Shown here: one piece after another, positions 1-7,501 of the stretch | Layout: the number at the start of each line of letters is the position of its first letter | Position numbering within the stretch: the stretch's first letter is position 1 | Source of the DNA: Bog-793 sp050013835 | GTDB lineage: Bacteria > Actinomycetota > Acidimicrobiia > Acidimicrobiales > Bog-793 | Direction of reading: 5' to 3' | Assembly (NCBI GenBank): GCA_050013835.1 | Contig: JBEKEM010000003.1 | Coordinates: 62,001 to 126,000 of the forward strand | Length of the DNA stretch: 64,000 bases | Notes under the pieces: model-generated | Database searches by the model: none | What the model was told of the DNA's origin: nothing | The model's input: the letters and a program-made list of their open reading frames with translations, nothing else | Position numbers and translations under genes: made by a program

Positions 1-1046
1 GCAAGCTCCATCGCAAGGTCCAGACGGGCACCGATTTGTTCACCGATTCCGACCTGTGGCTCTGCACCGCCTGCGGGAACTGCCTGCGAGTCTGCCCGAA
101 GCGGGTCGACATGCTCACGGTCATGCCGGCTGTACGCGAGGTCGCGCTGGCCGCCGGCGCGGTGCCGGCCGAGTTGCAGGACGTCTTCGAGAAGACCTTC
201 CGGCAAGGCAACGCCCTCGGCCAGAGCCAACGGCGGCGGGCGCAGTGGGCGGACGCCGCCGGGGTCCCGGTCCGGATCCTCGCCAAGGACCCGGCGCCCG
301 TCGACGTCCTTTTCTACGTGGAGGACTACTGGAGCTTCCACCCCCGCGGCCAGGAGGCGGCGCGCGCCTTCGCGAGAGTCGCGACCGCACTCGGCGTCGA
401 TTGGGCGATCCTCGGCCCGGAAGAGAAGACGCTCGGCGACTCGCAGCGCCTCGCCGGCGAAAAGGGCCTTTTCGAGGCGCTGGTCGAGGACGCCGCGGCG
501 ACGCTGGCGAACTACGAGTTCAACCGGATCGTGACACCCGACCCACACGCCTTCAACGCGCTCGTCAAGGAGTACCCCGGGCGCGGGCACCGCTACGAGG
601 CGCTCCATTACACGCAGCTGCTCGCGCCGCTCGTCGGCCAGATCCGGTGGGAGCGGGAGCTCGATCTCAAGGTGACGTTCCACGACCCGTGCTACCTGGG
701 GAGGCAGAACGGCGAGTACGACGCCCCCCGGACGCTTATCGAGGCCATCCCCGGCGTGCAGCTGGTCGAGATGGACCGCTGCCGCCAGAACGGCTACTGC
801 TGCGGTGGCGGGGGCGGCGGCATGTGGCTCGACGGCTTCACGGGCGACCACACGAGCGAACGGCTGTCCGAGCGCCGGGTCCGCGAGGCGGCCCAGACCG
901 GGGCCGACGTGCTGGCGGTTTGCTGCCCCTACGAGGTGTCCCGGTTCTCCGACGCCGCCAAGGCGACCGGTCACGACGAGCTCCGGGTCTGCGACGTCAT
1001 CGAGCTGGTCGACGAGGCGATGCGGGGCGCAACGGACCATGGCTGA
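1..1046 (+). CDS. HdrB/HdrD-like iron-sulfur protein with CCG domain, 5'-partial
   Basis: The reading frame is open from the window edge, so the true start lies upstream; the TTG at 36 is only the first start-like codon in frame. The visible N-terminus has a ferredoxin-type cluster motif (CTACGNCLRVCP). The C-terminal half is a cysteine-rich CCG domain with HDPCYLG, YCCGGGGGG and AVCCPYE. This is the architecture of HdrD, GlcF and the HdrB-like subunits of sulfur-oxidising heterodisulfide reductase-like complexes, which hold noncubane [4Fe-4S] clusters for disulfide or thiol redox chemistry. The first cluster of the usual ferredoxin pair would lie outside the window. The gene overlaps the next one by 8 bp, which implies cotranscription with the lipoate genes. 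The sHdr assignment (an sHdrB3-like role) rests on the neighbours; the family call is firm. Confidence 0.8.
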   Translation, partial: KLHRKVQTGTDLFTDSDLWLCTACGNCLRVCPKRVDMLTVMPAVREVALAAGAVPAELQDVFEKTFRQGNALGQSQRRRAQWADAAGVPVRILAKDPAPVDVLFYVEDYWSFHPRGQEAARAFARVATALGVDWAILGPEEKTLGDSQRLAGEKGLFEALVEDAAATLANYEFNRIVTPDPHAFNALVKEYPGRGHRYEALHYTQLLAPLVGQIRWERELDLKVTFHDPCYLGRQNGEYDAPRTLIEAIPGVQLVEMDRCRQNGYCCGGGGGGMWLDGFTGDHTSERLSERRVREAAQTGADVLAVCCPYEVSRFSDAAKATGHDELRVCDVIELVDEAMRGATDHG

Positions 1047-2067
1047 GCCGCTGCGCGTCATCGACTTCGGATCCCGCCCGCCGTTGCGCTCGCAGACGCT
1101 GTGGCACGCCGTCGGTTACGGGGTGTCGGCCGGCGCGCCGGCGACGCTCTCCTTCGTCCGCCCGGCCGTCCCGTACGTCTGTATCGGTTTTCACCGCCCC
1201 CTCGACGAGGTGGACCCCGACTTCTGCCGGGCGGAGGGCCTGCCGGTCCTGCGGCGGATGGTCGGCGGCGGTCCGGTGTACCTGGACTCAGGCCAGCTGC
1301 TCTTCCAGATTTGCCTGCCCGCCGCCTCGGTGCCGGCGGTCCGGCCCAAGGCCCTGCGCCAGCTGCTCGAACCCGCTGTAGCGGCCTTCCGCGCCGTCGG
1401 GGTGCGGGCCGTGCTCGACGAGGACTCGGAGATCTGCCTCGGCGACGCCAAGATCTGCGGACACGGGGCCGGGCAGATCGGTGACGCCGTCGTCGTCTGC
1501 GGCAACCTGATCGAGCGCTTCGACCACGCGCGGGCGACGCGGGTGCTCGCGATGACCGATCCGGCCCAGCGGGATCAGACGCTCGCCCTCATGCGCCGCT
1601 TCGTGGCCGCGACCCCGGTCGATCCCGTCAGCTTCCGGGCCGCCATGGTCGCCGCCTACGCCGCCAGGCTCGGGCTCACCGCCCGGCTGGGGGAACTGGA
1701 CGACGTCGAGCACGCCGCGCTCACCTCGCTCGACGAGCAATTCGTCAGCAACAACTGGCTGGCCGGACCGGGCCGGCCGGGCCCGCAAGCCGGTCCCGGA
1801 CCGGTCGCGCGCCAGGTCAAGGTGCGCGCCAGGATCTGGACGCTTAGCGCGACCCACGAAGGTGCGCAGGTCGCGGCCACCGTGGTTCGAGGAACGGTCC
1901 TCGCGGCACGACTGCACGACCCCGGACTCAACGGTCTGGCCGTAAGAGCGGAACAGGCCCTCGTCGGGATCCCGCTGCGGTCGGTCGGCGACGTGCTGGC
2001 GGGCTTCGGCGACCCCGGACGAAGGCTGGCGGCCGCCTTCGCCACAGCCGAGCCTGAAAGGTCGTGA
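1039..2067 (+). CDS. Lipoate-protein ligase-like protein (LplA fold with C-terminal adaptor-like domain)
   Basis: A 342-aa protein starting at ATG 1039, overlapping the upstream stop. The first 240 residues match the biotin/lipoate ligase fold. RRMVGGGPVYLDSG (about residues 72-85) replaces the usual RRxSGGGAVYHDxG, and a lysine sits in GDAKICGHGAG (K138) where the catalytic lysine belongs. Residues 260-330 look like the LplB-type accessory domain. It may attach or transfer lipoate or octanoate onto the LbpA/GcvH-like carriers encoded nearby. The serine-to-valine change in the lipoyl-AMP loop and the second, more canonical ligase at 3514 suggest a divided or altered role. It ends in a GTGA overlap with the next gene. 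A transferase role cannot be excluded. Confidence 0.7.
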   Translation: MAEPLRVIDFGSRPPLRSQTLWHAVGYGVSAGAPATLSFVRPAVPYVCIGFHRPLDEVDPDFCRAEGLPVLRRMVGGGPVYLDSGQLLFQICLPAASVPAVRPKALRQLLEPAVAAFRAVGVRAVLDEDSEICLGDAKICGHGAGQIGDAVVVCGNLIERFDHARATRVLAMTDPAQRDQTLALMRRFVAATPVDPVSFRAAMVAAYAARLGLTARLGELDDVEHAALTSLDEQFVSNNWLAGPGRPGPQAGPGPVARQVKVRARIWTLSATHEGAQVAATVVRGTVLAARLHDPGLNGLAVRAEQALVGIPLRSVGDVLAGFGDPGRRLAAAFATAEPERS

Positions 2068-2531
2068 TGGAACCGACGGCGCGCCTTGTCGTGGCCGGCT
2101 TCCCGCTCGCGCTCGACCGCCTCTACCAAGCCGAGACGCACATGTGGGTGCTCCCGACGGGACCCGGCCGGGTGAGAATCGGGATGGACCCGGTCGGCCT
2201 CGAGACGAGCGGCAGCCTCGCCGAGCTGTCCCTTGACCCGGTCGGGACCGAGCTCCACGCGGGCCGGCCGTTCGGCCAGCTCGAAGCGGCCAAGTTCGTT
2301 GGCCCGCTCCTCAGCCCGGTTTCCGGCGCCGTCGTGGAGACGAACGAAGAGGTCGTCGCCGACGCGAGCCTCGCCGTGCGGGACCCGTACGGGGCCGGCT
2401 GGCTGATCGGGGCCAGCCTGGGCGACGCCGATGCCGAACTGTCGGGGCTGCTCGCCGACCCGACCGAGATCACCACCTGGTTCGCCGCCAGGATCGCCCG
2501 TTACCGGCACGAGGGCGTGATCGCGCAGTGA
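2064..2531 (+). CDS. GcvH/LbpA-like lipoyl carrier protein
   Basis: A 155-aa protein with the glycine-cleavage H-protein/LbpA fold. GTG 2064 and ATG 2067 are both possible starts. The predicted lipoyl lysine is K77 in LEAAKFVG, followed by the hallmark SPVSGAVVETNEE. The motif differs from the ESGKWVGAVSAPVSG of the second carrier at 9776, so the two carriers are probably not interchangeable. Such proteins present lipoamide as a swinging dithiol. In sHdr loci LbpA carries bound sulfur instead of glycine-cleavage intermediates. No other glycine-cleavage gene is nearby, which argues against a standard GcvH. It is translationally coupled to genes on both sides, two ligases and two radical SAM proteins, so it may be the assembly platform for lipoate synthesis. 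Confidence 0.8.
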   Translation: MMEPTARLVVAGFPLALDRLYQAETHMWVLPTGPGRVRIGMDPVGLETSGSLAELSLDPVGTELHAGRPFGQLEAAKFVGPLLSPVSGAVVETNEEVVADASLAVRDPYGAGWLIGASLGDADAELSGLLADPTEITTWFAARIARYRHEGVIAQ

Positions 2532-3517
2532 CCGGCGCGCCGACGGTCCCGACCCCCGCCGGGGTGCGACGGGCGAACTTCCCCAACGTGATGGACTTCT
2601 ACGCGCCCGGACTCAGACGCTGGCAGACCTCCGAATGGGTCCCGGCCAGTCCCCGCCGGTTCCTTGCCGTGTCGGTGACCGGCTCGGCCTGCGCGCTGCG
2701 CTGCGACCACTGCCACACGAAGTTGCTCGACGGCATGACGTCGCCCGGCGCGGGCGAGGACCTGTACACGCTGGCGGCACGACTTCACGAGGAGGGCTGC
2801 GAGGGCCTGCTCGTGTCCGGCGGCTCCACCCGCCGCGGCGCCGTCCCGTTGCTGGCGCATCTCGGGCACATCCGACGGATCCGCGAGCAGCTCGGGATGA
2901 GGGTCGTCGTGCACTCGGGCCTCGCCTCCCCCGAGCTCGCGGCCGGGCTCGCGGCCTCCGGCGTCGACGGGGTGATGATCGACGTCATCGGGTCCGACGA
3001 GACGCTGCGCGACGTCTACCACCTCGACTTGACGGTCGAGGACGTGGACCGCACTCTGGGGCTGCTTACCGACAATGGGTTGCGGGTCATCCCGCACATC
3101 GTGCTCGGCTTGCACTTCGGACGTTTTCTCGGCGAGTACCGGGCGCTCGAGATGGTCACCGGTTACCCGGTGTCGACCCTCGTTCTCGTGGTGCTCGTGC
3201 CGCTCGCCGGCACGCCGATGGCGCACGTGGCCCCGCCCCCGCTCGACCGGGTGGCCGGGTTCTTCGCCGCCGCCCGGCTGGCCGCGCCGGATACGACGAT
3301 CAATCTCGGCTGCGCCCGTCCGCTCGGCCCCGCCAAGCGCGCGCTTGACGACGCCGCGATCGATCTCGGCCTGAACGGCATCGCCTACCCGGCCGAGGGC
3401 GCCATCGAGTACGCGAGATCGCGCGGCCTCACTGTGCGGCTCGTCGAGTCCTGCTGCTCGCTCACCTGGAGCGGGGTGGACGATCGCGTCCCCGCCACCG
3501 TGTCGGTGGCAAGGTGA
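2528..3517 (+). CDS. Radical SAM protein, candidate lipoyl synthase component (LipS1/LipS2 type)
   Basis: A 329-aa radical SAM enzyme. The cluster motif CALRCDHC (C55, C59, C62) follows a beta strand as expected, and LLVSGGSTRRG is a plausible SAM-contact loop. A conserved-looking ESCCSLTW near the C-terminus may bind an auxiliary cluster. In sHdr-associated lipoate assembly, two radical SAM proteins, LipS1 and LipS2, jointly insert sulfur into octanoyl groups. This gene and the one at 4632 flank the sLpl(AB) ligase, which fits that pairing. I cannot tell from the sequence alone which is LipS1. It starts in a 4-bp overlap with the lipoyl carrier gene and ends in a GTGA overlap with the ligase. 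The enzyme superfamily is certain; the substrate is inferred from context. Confidence 0.8.
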   Translation: MTGAPTVPTPAGVRRANFPNVMDFYAPGLRRWQTSEWVPASPRRFLAVSVTGSACALRCDHCHTKLLDGMTSPGAGEDLYTLAARLHEEGCEGLLVSGGSTRRGAVPLLAHLGHIRRIREQLGMRVVVHSGLASPELAAGLAASGVDGVMIDVIGSDETLRDVYHLDLTVEDVDRTLGLLTDNGLRVIPHIVLGLHFGRFLGEYRALEMVTGYPVSTLVLVVLVPLAGTPMAHVAPPPLDRVAGFFAAARLAAPDTTINLGCARPLGPAKRALDDAAIDLGLNGIAYPAEGAIEYARSRGLTVRLVESCCSLTWSGVDDRVPATVSVAR

Positions 3518-4620
3518 AGAAAACCTGGCGGCTCCTCGCCGACGACGGGGTCGGGGCGGCCGACGGCCTCGCGCTCGACGAAGCGCTGATGGGCGGGTAT
3601 GCCCGGGGCGAACCGGACCGCCCGCCCACGCTTCGCCTCTACAGCTACCGCGACCACTGCGCCCTCGTCGGCCGGTATCAGAACCTGGAAGCGGAGATCG
3701 ACCTCGCGGCCTGCCGCCGCACCGGCACCGAGGTTAACCGCCGACCGACCGGCGGTGGCGCGATCATCATGGGCTCGGGCCAACTGGGGATCGCCTACCT
3801 GGACCGGGCACCGACGGTCAAGCGGCCCCGGGAGATCATCGAGGAGTTCTCGGCGGCGCTGGCGGCGGGACTCGCCCGGTTGGGCATCACCGCCAGCTTC
3901 CACGGCAAGAACGACCTCGAAGTCGGTGGTCGCAAGATCGCCGGTCTCGGCCTGTTCGTCGACCCGGCCGGCGCCATGCTCTTCCACGCGAGCGTGCTCG
4001 CCGACCTGGACGTCGCGCTCATGGTGCAGCTGCTGCGGATCCCCGCGGCCAAGCTCGCCGACCGCGCCTTCACGGCGATAAGCGCGCGGACCACGACCGT
4101 CGCGGCCGAGACCGGCGCCCCCTGCGACGCGGCGACACTGCGCCCCGCGATCGCCGAGGGGTTCGCGACGACCTTCGGGGTCGACCTCGTGCCCGGAACG
4201 CCCGACGAGGAGGAGCGGGCACGTGCCGGGGCTCTCGCCACCGGCCGGTACCGGTCGCAGTCCTGGTTGAACGAGCGGAGCGTCGCGGTGGACGCCAGTG
4301 GCTCCGCCATGGTGAAGACACCAGCCGGGCTGGCCAGGATCTTCCTCACGACCCACGGTGACGTGGTCAAGAGCGCGATGGTCGTCGGGGACTTCAACGA
4401 GCTGCCACCGGCCCTCGCGGCCATGGAGTCCGGGCTGCGCTGGCAGCGCCTCGATCACGGGGCCGTCGCCGCCGTCGTCGCGGCTTCCGGCGCCGCCGCC
4501 GCGCTCGGGGTTCCCGCTGAGCGGCTCATCGCCGCCGTGATCGAGGCGGGCCGGCAGGCGGGCGAACAGGCGACGGCGCCCGGGGGCGGGAGTGCCCGTC
4601 TCGGCGCCGAGGCGAGCTGA
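3514..4620 (+). CDS. slpl(AB): Fused lipoate-protein ligase sLpl(AB)-type
   Basis: A 368-aa ligase starting with GTG 3514 in overlap with the radical SAM gene. The LplA part has the lipoyl-AMP loop RRPTGGGAIIMGSG (about residues 76-89) and the catalytic lysine in VGGRKIAGLG (K141). From about residue 270 a separate small domain begins with TPAGLARIFLTTHGDVVKS, which resembles LplB. Activity in classical LplA needs this accessory domain. Single-chain LplA+LplB ligases next to LipS1/LipS2 define the sLpl(AB) lipoate-assembly route in sulfur oxidisers. The enzyme would load octanoate or lipoate onto the LbpA-like carriers through an acyl-AMP. Family call strong; sub-type from context. Confidence 0.82.
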   Translation: MKKTWRLLADDGVGAADGLALDEALMGGYARGEPDRPPTLRLYSYRDHCALVGRYQNLEAEIDLAACRRTGTEVNRRPTGGGAIIMGSGQLGIAYLDRAPTVKRPREIIEEFSAALAAGLARLGITASFHGKNDLEVGGRKIAGLGLFVDPAGAMLFHASVLADLDVALMVQLLRIPAAKLADRAFTAISARTTTVAAETGAPCDAATLRPAIAEGFATTFGVDLVPGTPDEEERARAGALATGRYRSQSWLNERSVAVDASGSAMVKTPAGLARIFLTTHGDVVKSAMVVGDFNELPPALAAMESGLRWQRLDHGAVAAVVAASGAAAALGVPAERLIAAVIEAGRQAGEQATAPGGGSARLGAEAS

Positions 4621-4631
4621 GGAGGAACGGC

Positions 4632-5717
4632 ATGGTGGTCCGCGAGCGCCCGACGCCGCCTGCCGCCCCGCGGCCGGTCAAGACCAGCCCGGAATACGTG
4701 CGCATCTCGATGGCGAGCGCGATCACGCTACAGATGTGCTCCGGCCGGTTCAGCCGCGACTTTCCGTTCGGGGGCATCAACCTCCTGCTGAACTACGGGG
4801 CCGGGTGCCGATCCGACTGCGGCTACTGCGGGCTCGCCCGCAGCCGTCCGGGCGACTACGCGGACAAGTCGTTCATCCGGGTGGCGTGGCCGCTGGTACG
4901 GACCGACGAGCTCGTGGCACGCCTCGCGCGGTTCGAACCGGCCCTGACCCGCCTGTGCATCTCCATGGTCACTAACGGTCGCGCCTACCGCGACACCTGC
5001 GAGATCGCGCGTCGGATCACCGAACGAGTCCGGACGCCGACATCGGTGCTCGTCGCACCGCCGAACATCACGCGTGCGCGGCTGGAGAACCTGCGTTCGA
5101 TAGGCGTCGGGATGATCGGCGTCGGGCTCGACGCGGTCACGGAGGATCTGTTCCGGGCGGCCCGCACCGACGTCCCGGCCGGCGGTCTCAGGTGGGATAA
5201 GTACTGGGAGGTCATCGGCGACGCGCGCGAGATCTTCGGACCGTGGAACGTCAACGTCCACACCCTCGTCGGCTTGGGTGAGACCGACAAGGATCTGCTC
5301 ACCTTGTTCGTCAAGCTCCGCGACCGGCAGATCTCGACGTACCTGTTCTGCTTCAACCCGGAGCCCGACTCCCGGATGGCCGCCCGACCGCAACCGTCAC
5401 TCCGTCGCTGGCATCGGGTGCAGCTCGCCAGGCACCTGATCGAGACGGTCGGCTACGGACTGGATCGCTTCGATTTCGATGCCGCCGGCGGGATCGCCCG
5501 TGTCGACGCCGACCGGCCCTTCCTCGAGGCCGTCGTCGACGACGGCGCCGCCTTCATGACCAACGGCTGTCCGGGTGACGACGGAGGACCCGGGTGCACC
5601 CGGCCCTACGGCTCCTACCGGCCGACCGAGCCGTTCCGCGACTACCCGTTCGCGCCCTCAGCCGGCGATCTCGCGGAGATCCGCCGGCAGCTGCGGCTGG
5701 GCGATCTCAGCGAATGA
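4632..5717 (+). CDS. Radical SAM protein, candidate lipoyl synthase partner (LipS1/LipS2 type)
   Basis: A 361-aa radical SAM protein with cluster motif CRSDCGYC (C59, C63, C66), then the barrel strands VLVAPPNITRARL, MIGVGLDAVTEDLF and VNVHTLVGLGETD, which recall biotin-synthase-like enzymes. A GGAGG-like site (gaggagg) lies just before the ATG. The CxxxCxxC loop is preceded by GGINLLLNYGAG. It is the second radical SAM enzyme beside the sLpl(AB) ligase, so a LipS1/LipS2-type heteromeric lipoyl synthase is the simplest reading. The C-terminus contains extra cysteines (TNGCPGDD, GPGCTRPYG) that could bind a sacrificial auxiliary cluster as in LipA. The gene is separated from etfB by only 21 bp. 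Confidence 0.8.
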   Translation: MVVRERPTPPAAPRPVKTSPEYVRISMASAITLQMCSGRFSRDFPFGGINLLLNYGAGCRSDCGYCGLARSRPGDYADKSFIRVAWPLVRTDELVARLARFEPALTRLCISMVTNGRAYRDTCEIARRITERVRTPTSVLVAPPNITRARLENLRSIGVGMIGVGLDAVTEDLFRAARTDVPAGGLRWDKYWEVIGDAREIFGPWNVNVHTLVGLGETDKDLLTLFVKLRDRQISTYLFCFNPEPDSRMAARPQPSLRRWHRVQLARHLIETVGYGLDRFDFDAAGGIARVDADRPFLEAVVDDGAAFMTNGCPGDDGGPGCTRPYGSYRPTEPFRDYPFAPSAGDLAEIRRQLRLGDLSE

Positions 5718-5738
5718 ACACGATGGAGGTGGCCTGAG

Positions 5739-6527
5739 GTGCGAATCGTCGTGGCCCTGAAGACGGTTCCCGATCTCGTCGAGGAGATCGAGCTCACCGC
5801 CGACGAGACCGCCATCGAGCGCGAGTACCTGAAGTTCGCGCTCAGCGAGTGGGACGCCCAGGCTCTCGAGGAGGCACTGCTCCTCAAGGACACCAGCGGG
5901 GCCGAGGTCGTGGCCGTCGGCCTAGCCGACGACCCCGAGATCGACCAGACCCTCTACACGGCGCTCGCCAAGGGGGCGGACGCGGCGGTCAAGCTCACCG
6001 ACGCGGGCGCCGCTTCCCGCGAGCCGGCGGCGATCCCGGTCGCCGCCCGGGCCGCGCTGCTGGCGGGATACCTCGCCTCCGAACCGGCCGACCTCGTGAT
6101 CTCCGGCGTGCAGGCGGCGGACGACCCGGACGGGCAGCTTCCGCCGACGCTCGCCGCACTGCTTGACCTGCCCCACGTCTCGGTGGTCGTAGCCGTCGAA
6201 GCATCCGCCGGCTCGGTCACCGTGCGCCAGGAGTTCGCCGGGGGCGTGTCCCACGAACTCGAGGTGCACCTGCCCGCCGTGATCGGTGTCCAGTCCGCCC
6301 GGCAGACCCCCCGCTACGCGCCGATCGCGCGGATCCGCCAGGCGATGCAGGCCGGTGGACTCACCGAGCTGGCGGTGACGTCCCCGGGTCCGGAAGAAGG
6401 CGTCGTCCTGCGCCGGATGCACCGACCCGAGACGACCGGTCGGGCCGAGATGCTGACGGGCAGCCCCGGAGAAGTCGCCGACCAGATCGTGGAACTGCTT
6501 CGTGACCGTGGCCTCGTGAAAGGGTGA
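5739..6527 (+). CDS. etfB: Electron transfer flavoprotein beta subunit
   Basis: A 262-aa EtfB beginning with GTG 5739. It shows the N-terminal VALKTVPD strand, the AMP/FAD-binding stretch VISGVQAADDPDGQLPPTLAALL and the VQSARQTPRYAPIARI segment typical of the family. It pairs with EtfA, whose start overlaps its stop. ETF takes electrons from dehydrogenases, or is used in bifurcation. Placed between lipoate assembly genes and an EtfD-like quinone-interacting membrane protein, it may accept electrons released when lipoamide-bound sulfur is oxidised and pass them to the membrane. Type II sHdr loci are known to carry etfAB. No other ETF-using dehydrogenase is visible in the window. Confidence 0.9.
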   Translation: MRIVVALKTVPDLVEEIELTADETAIEREYLKFALSEWDAQALEEALLLKDTSGAEVVAVGLADDPEIDQTLYTALAKGADAAVKLTDAGAASREPAAIPVAARAALLAGYLASEPADLVISGVQAADDPDGQLPPTLAALLDLPHVSVVVAVEASAGSVTVRQEFAGGVSHELEVHLPAVIGVQSARQTPRYAPIARIRQAMQAGGLTELAVTSPGPEEGVVLRRMHRPETTGRAEMLTGSPGEVADQIVELLRDRGLVKG

Positions 6528-7501
6528 GTGTCGCCGTGAGCCGCAATGTGATGGTGCTCGCCGAGCACACGACAACGGAGATTTCCGAGGGAACCTACGA
6601 GCTGATCGGCAAGGCGCGCGAGCTCGCCGAGGCGCTCGGGGGCCTGACCGAGGTGGTCCTTTTCGGCCCGTCCGAGCTCGCCGGCCGGCTCGGAGGCGCC
6701 GATGTCGTCGTCTGTATGGAACACCCGGCCCTGGCGGAGTACCAGCCGGAGGCCTACGAGCGGGCGCTCATGGAGGTGCTGTCACAACGATCCCCGCGGC
6801 TGTTGCTGATGTCCAATGCCACCGTCGGCTTGGACCTCGGGGCTGCGCTCGTCGTGCGCTGGCACGCGCCGTTGGCCGCCTACGTCAACGCCCTGGGGAT
6901 CCGTGACGGCACCGTGACGGCGACGGCGAAGATCCTCGGCGGGAAGGTGCTCGCCGACCTCGAGCTGCCCGGGGACCGCGCGATCGCCACCGTCCTCGGA
7001 GGCGCCTTCACCGCGGAAACAGGCCTGTCCCCCGCCACCGAGGTCGTCGTTCTCGCCCCGCCGGCCGGACTCGACACGCTGCGGATGTCGCTTCGCCGGG
7101 TCATCGCGGCAGAAGCCGGTGACGTCGACATCACGACGGCCGACATGCTCGTCTCCGTCGGCCGCGGGATCGAGTCAGCGGACAACCTGGAGATCGTGAC
7201 GGAGCTCGCCGACGCGCTCGGCGTGCCTCTCTCGGCGTCCCGACCGGTGGTCGACGCCGGATGGCTGCCGAAGACGCGCCAGGTGGGTCAGTCGGGCCTG
7301 AAGGTGAAGCCCCGCGTGTACCTGGCCCTCGGCATCTCGGGAGCCCCCGAGCACCTGGAGGGGATGCGGAATGCCGAGCTGATCCTCGCCTGCAACACGG
7401 ACCCCGGCGCGCCGATCTTCGATGTCGCCCACTACGGGACGACGGTCGATCTGTTCGATCTCGTCCCCGAGCTCGTCAGCCGGGTGCGCGCCTTGCCATG
7501 A
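6524..7501 (+). CDS. etfA: Electron transfer flavoprotein alpha subunit
   Basis: A 325-aa EtfA starting at GTG 6524 (a later GTG at 6536 is possible). The C-terminal FAD-binding domain is clear: SVGRGIES, SASRPVVDAGWLP, QVGQSGLKVKP, YLALGISGAPEHLEGM and CNTDPGAPIFDVAHYG. It forms the FAD-bearing partner of EtfB. It is in a GTGA overlap with etfB upstream and an ATGA overlap with the EtfD-like gene downstream, so the three are almost certainly made together. The context points to electron transfer from the sulfur/lipoamide pathway instead of fatty-acid oxidation, because no acyl-CoA dehydrogenase is present. That function is inferred. Confidence 0.92.
   Translation: MSVAVSRNVMVLAEHTTTEISEGTYELIGKARELAEALGGLTEVVLFGPSELAGRLGGADVVVCMEHPALAEYQPEAYERALMEVLSQRSPRLLLMSNATVGLDLGAALVVRWHAPLAAYVNALGIRDGTVTATAKILGGKVLADLELPGDRAIATVLGGAFTAETGLSPATEVVVLAPPAGLDTLRMSLRRVIAAEAGDVDITTADMLVSVGRGIESADNLEIVTELADALGVPLSASRPVVDAGWLPKTRQVGQSGLKVKPRVYLALGISGAPEHLEGMRNAELILACNTDPGAPIFDVAHYGTTVDLFDLVPELVSRVRALP

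Noticed and set aside
2064..2531. Standard glycine-cleavage GcvH
   Set aside because: No gcvT/gcvP genes nearby, an atypical lipoylation motif, and tight coupling to lipoate-assembly genes.
7261..7497. Upstream in-frame extension of the EtfD-like protein
   Set aside because: This part is inside etfA; the ATG at 7498 in a 4-bp overlap and the family alignment support the later start.
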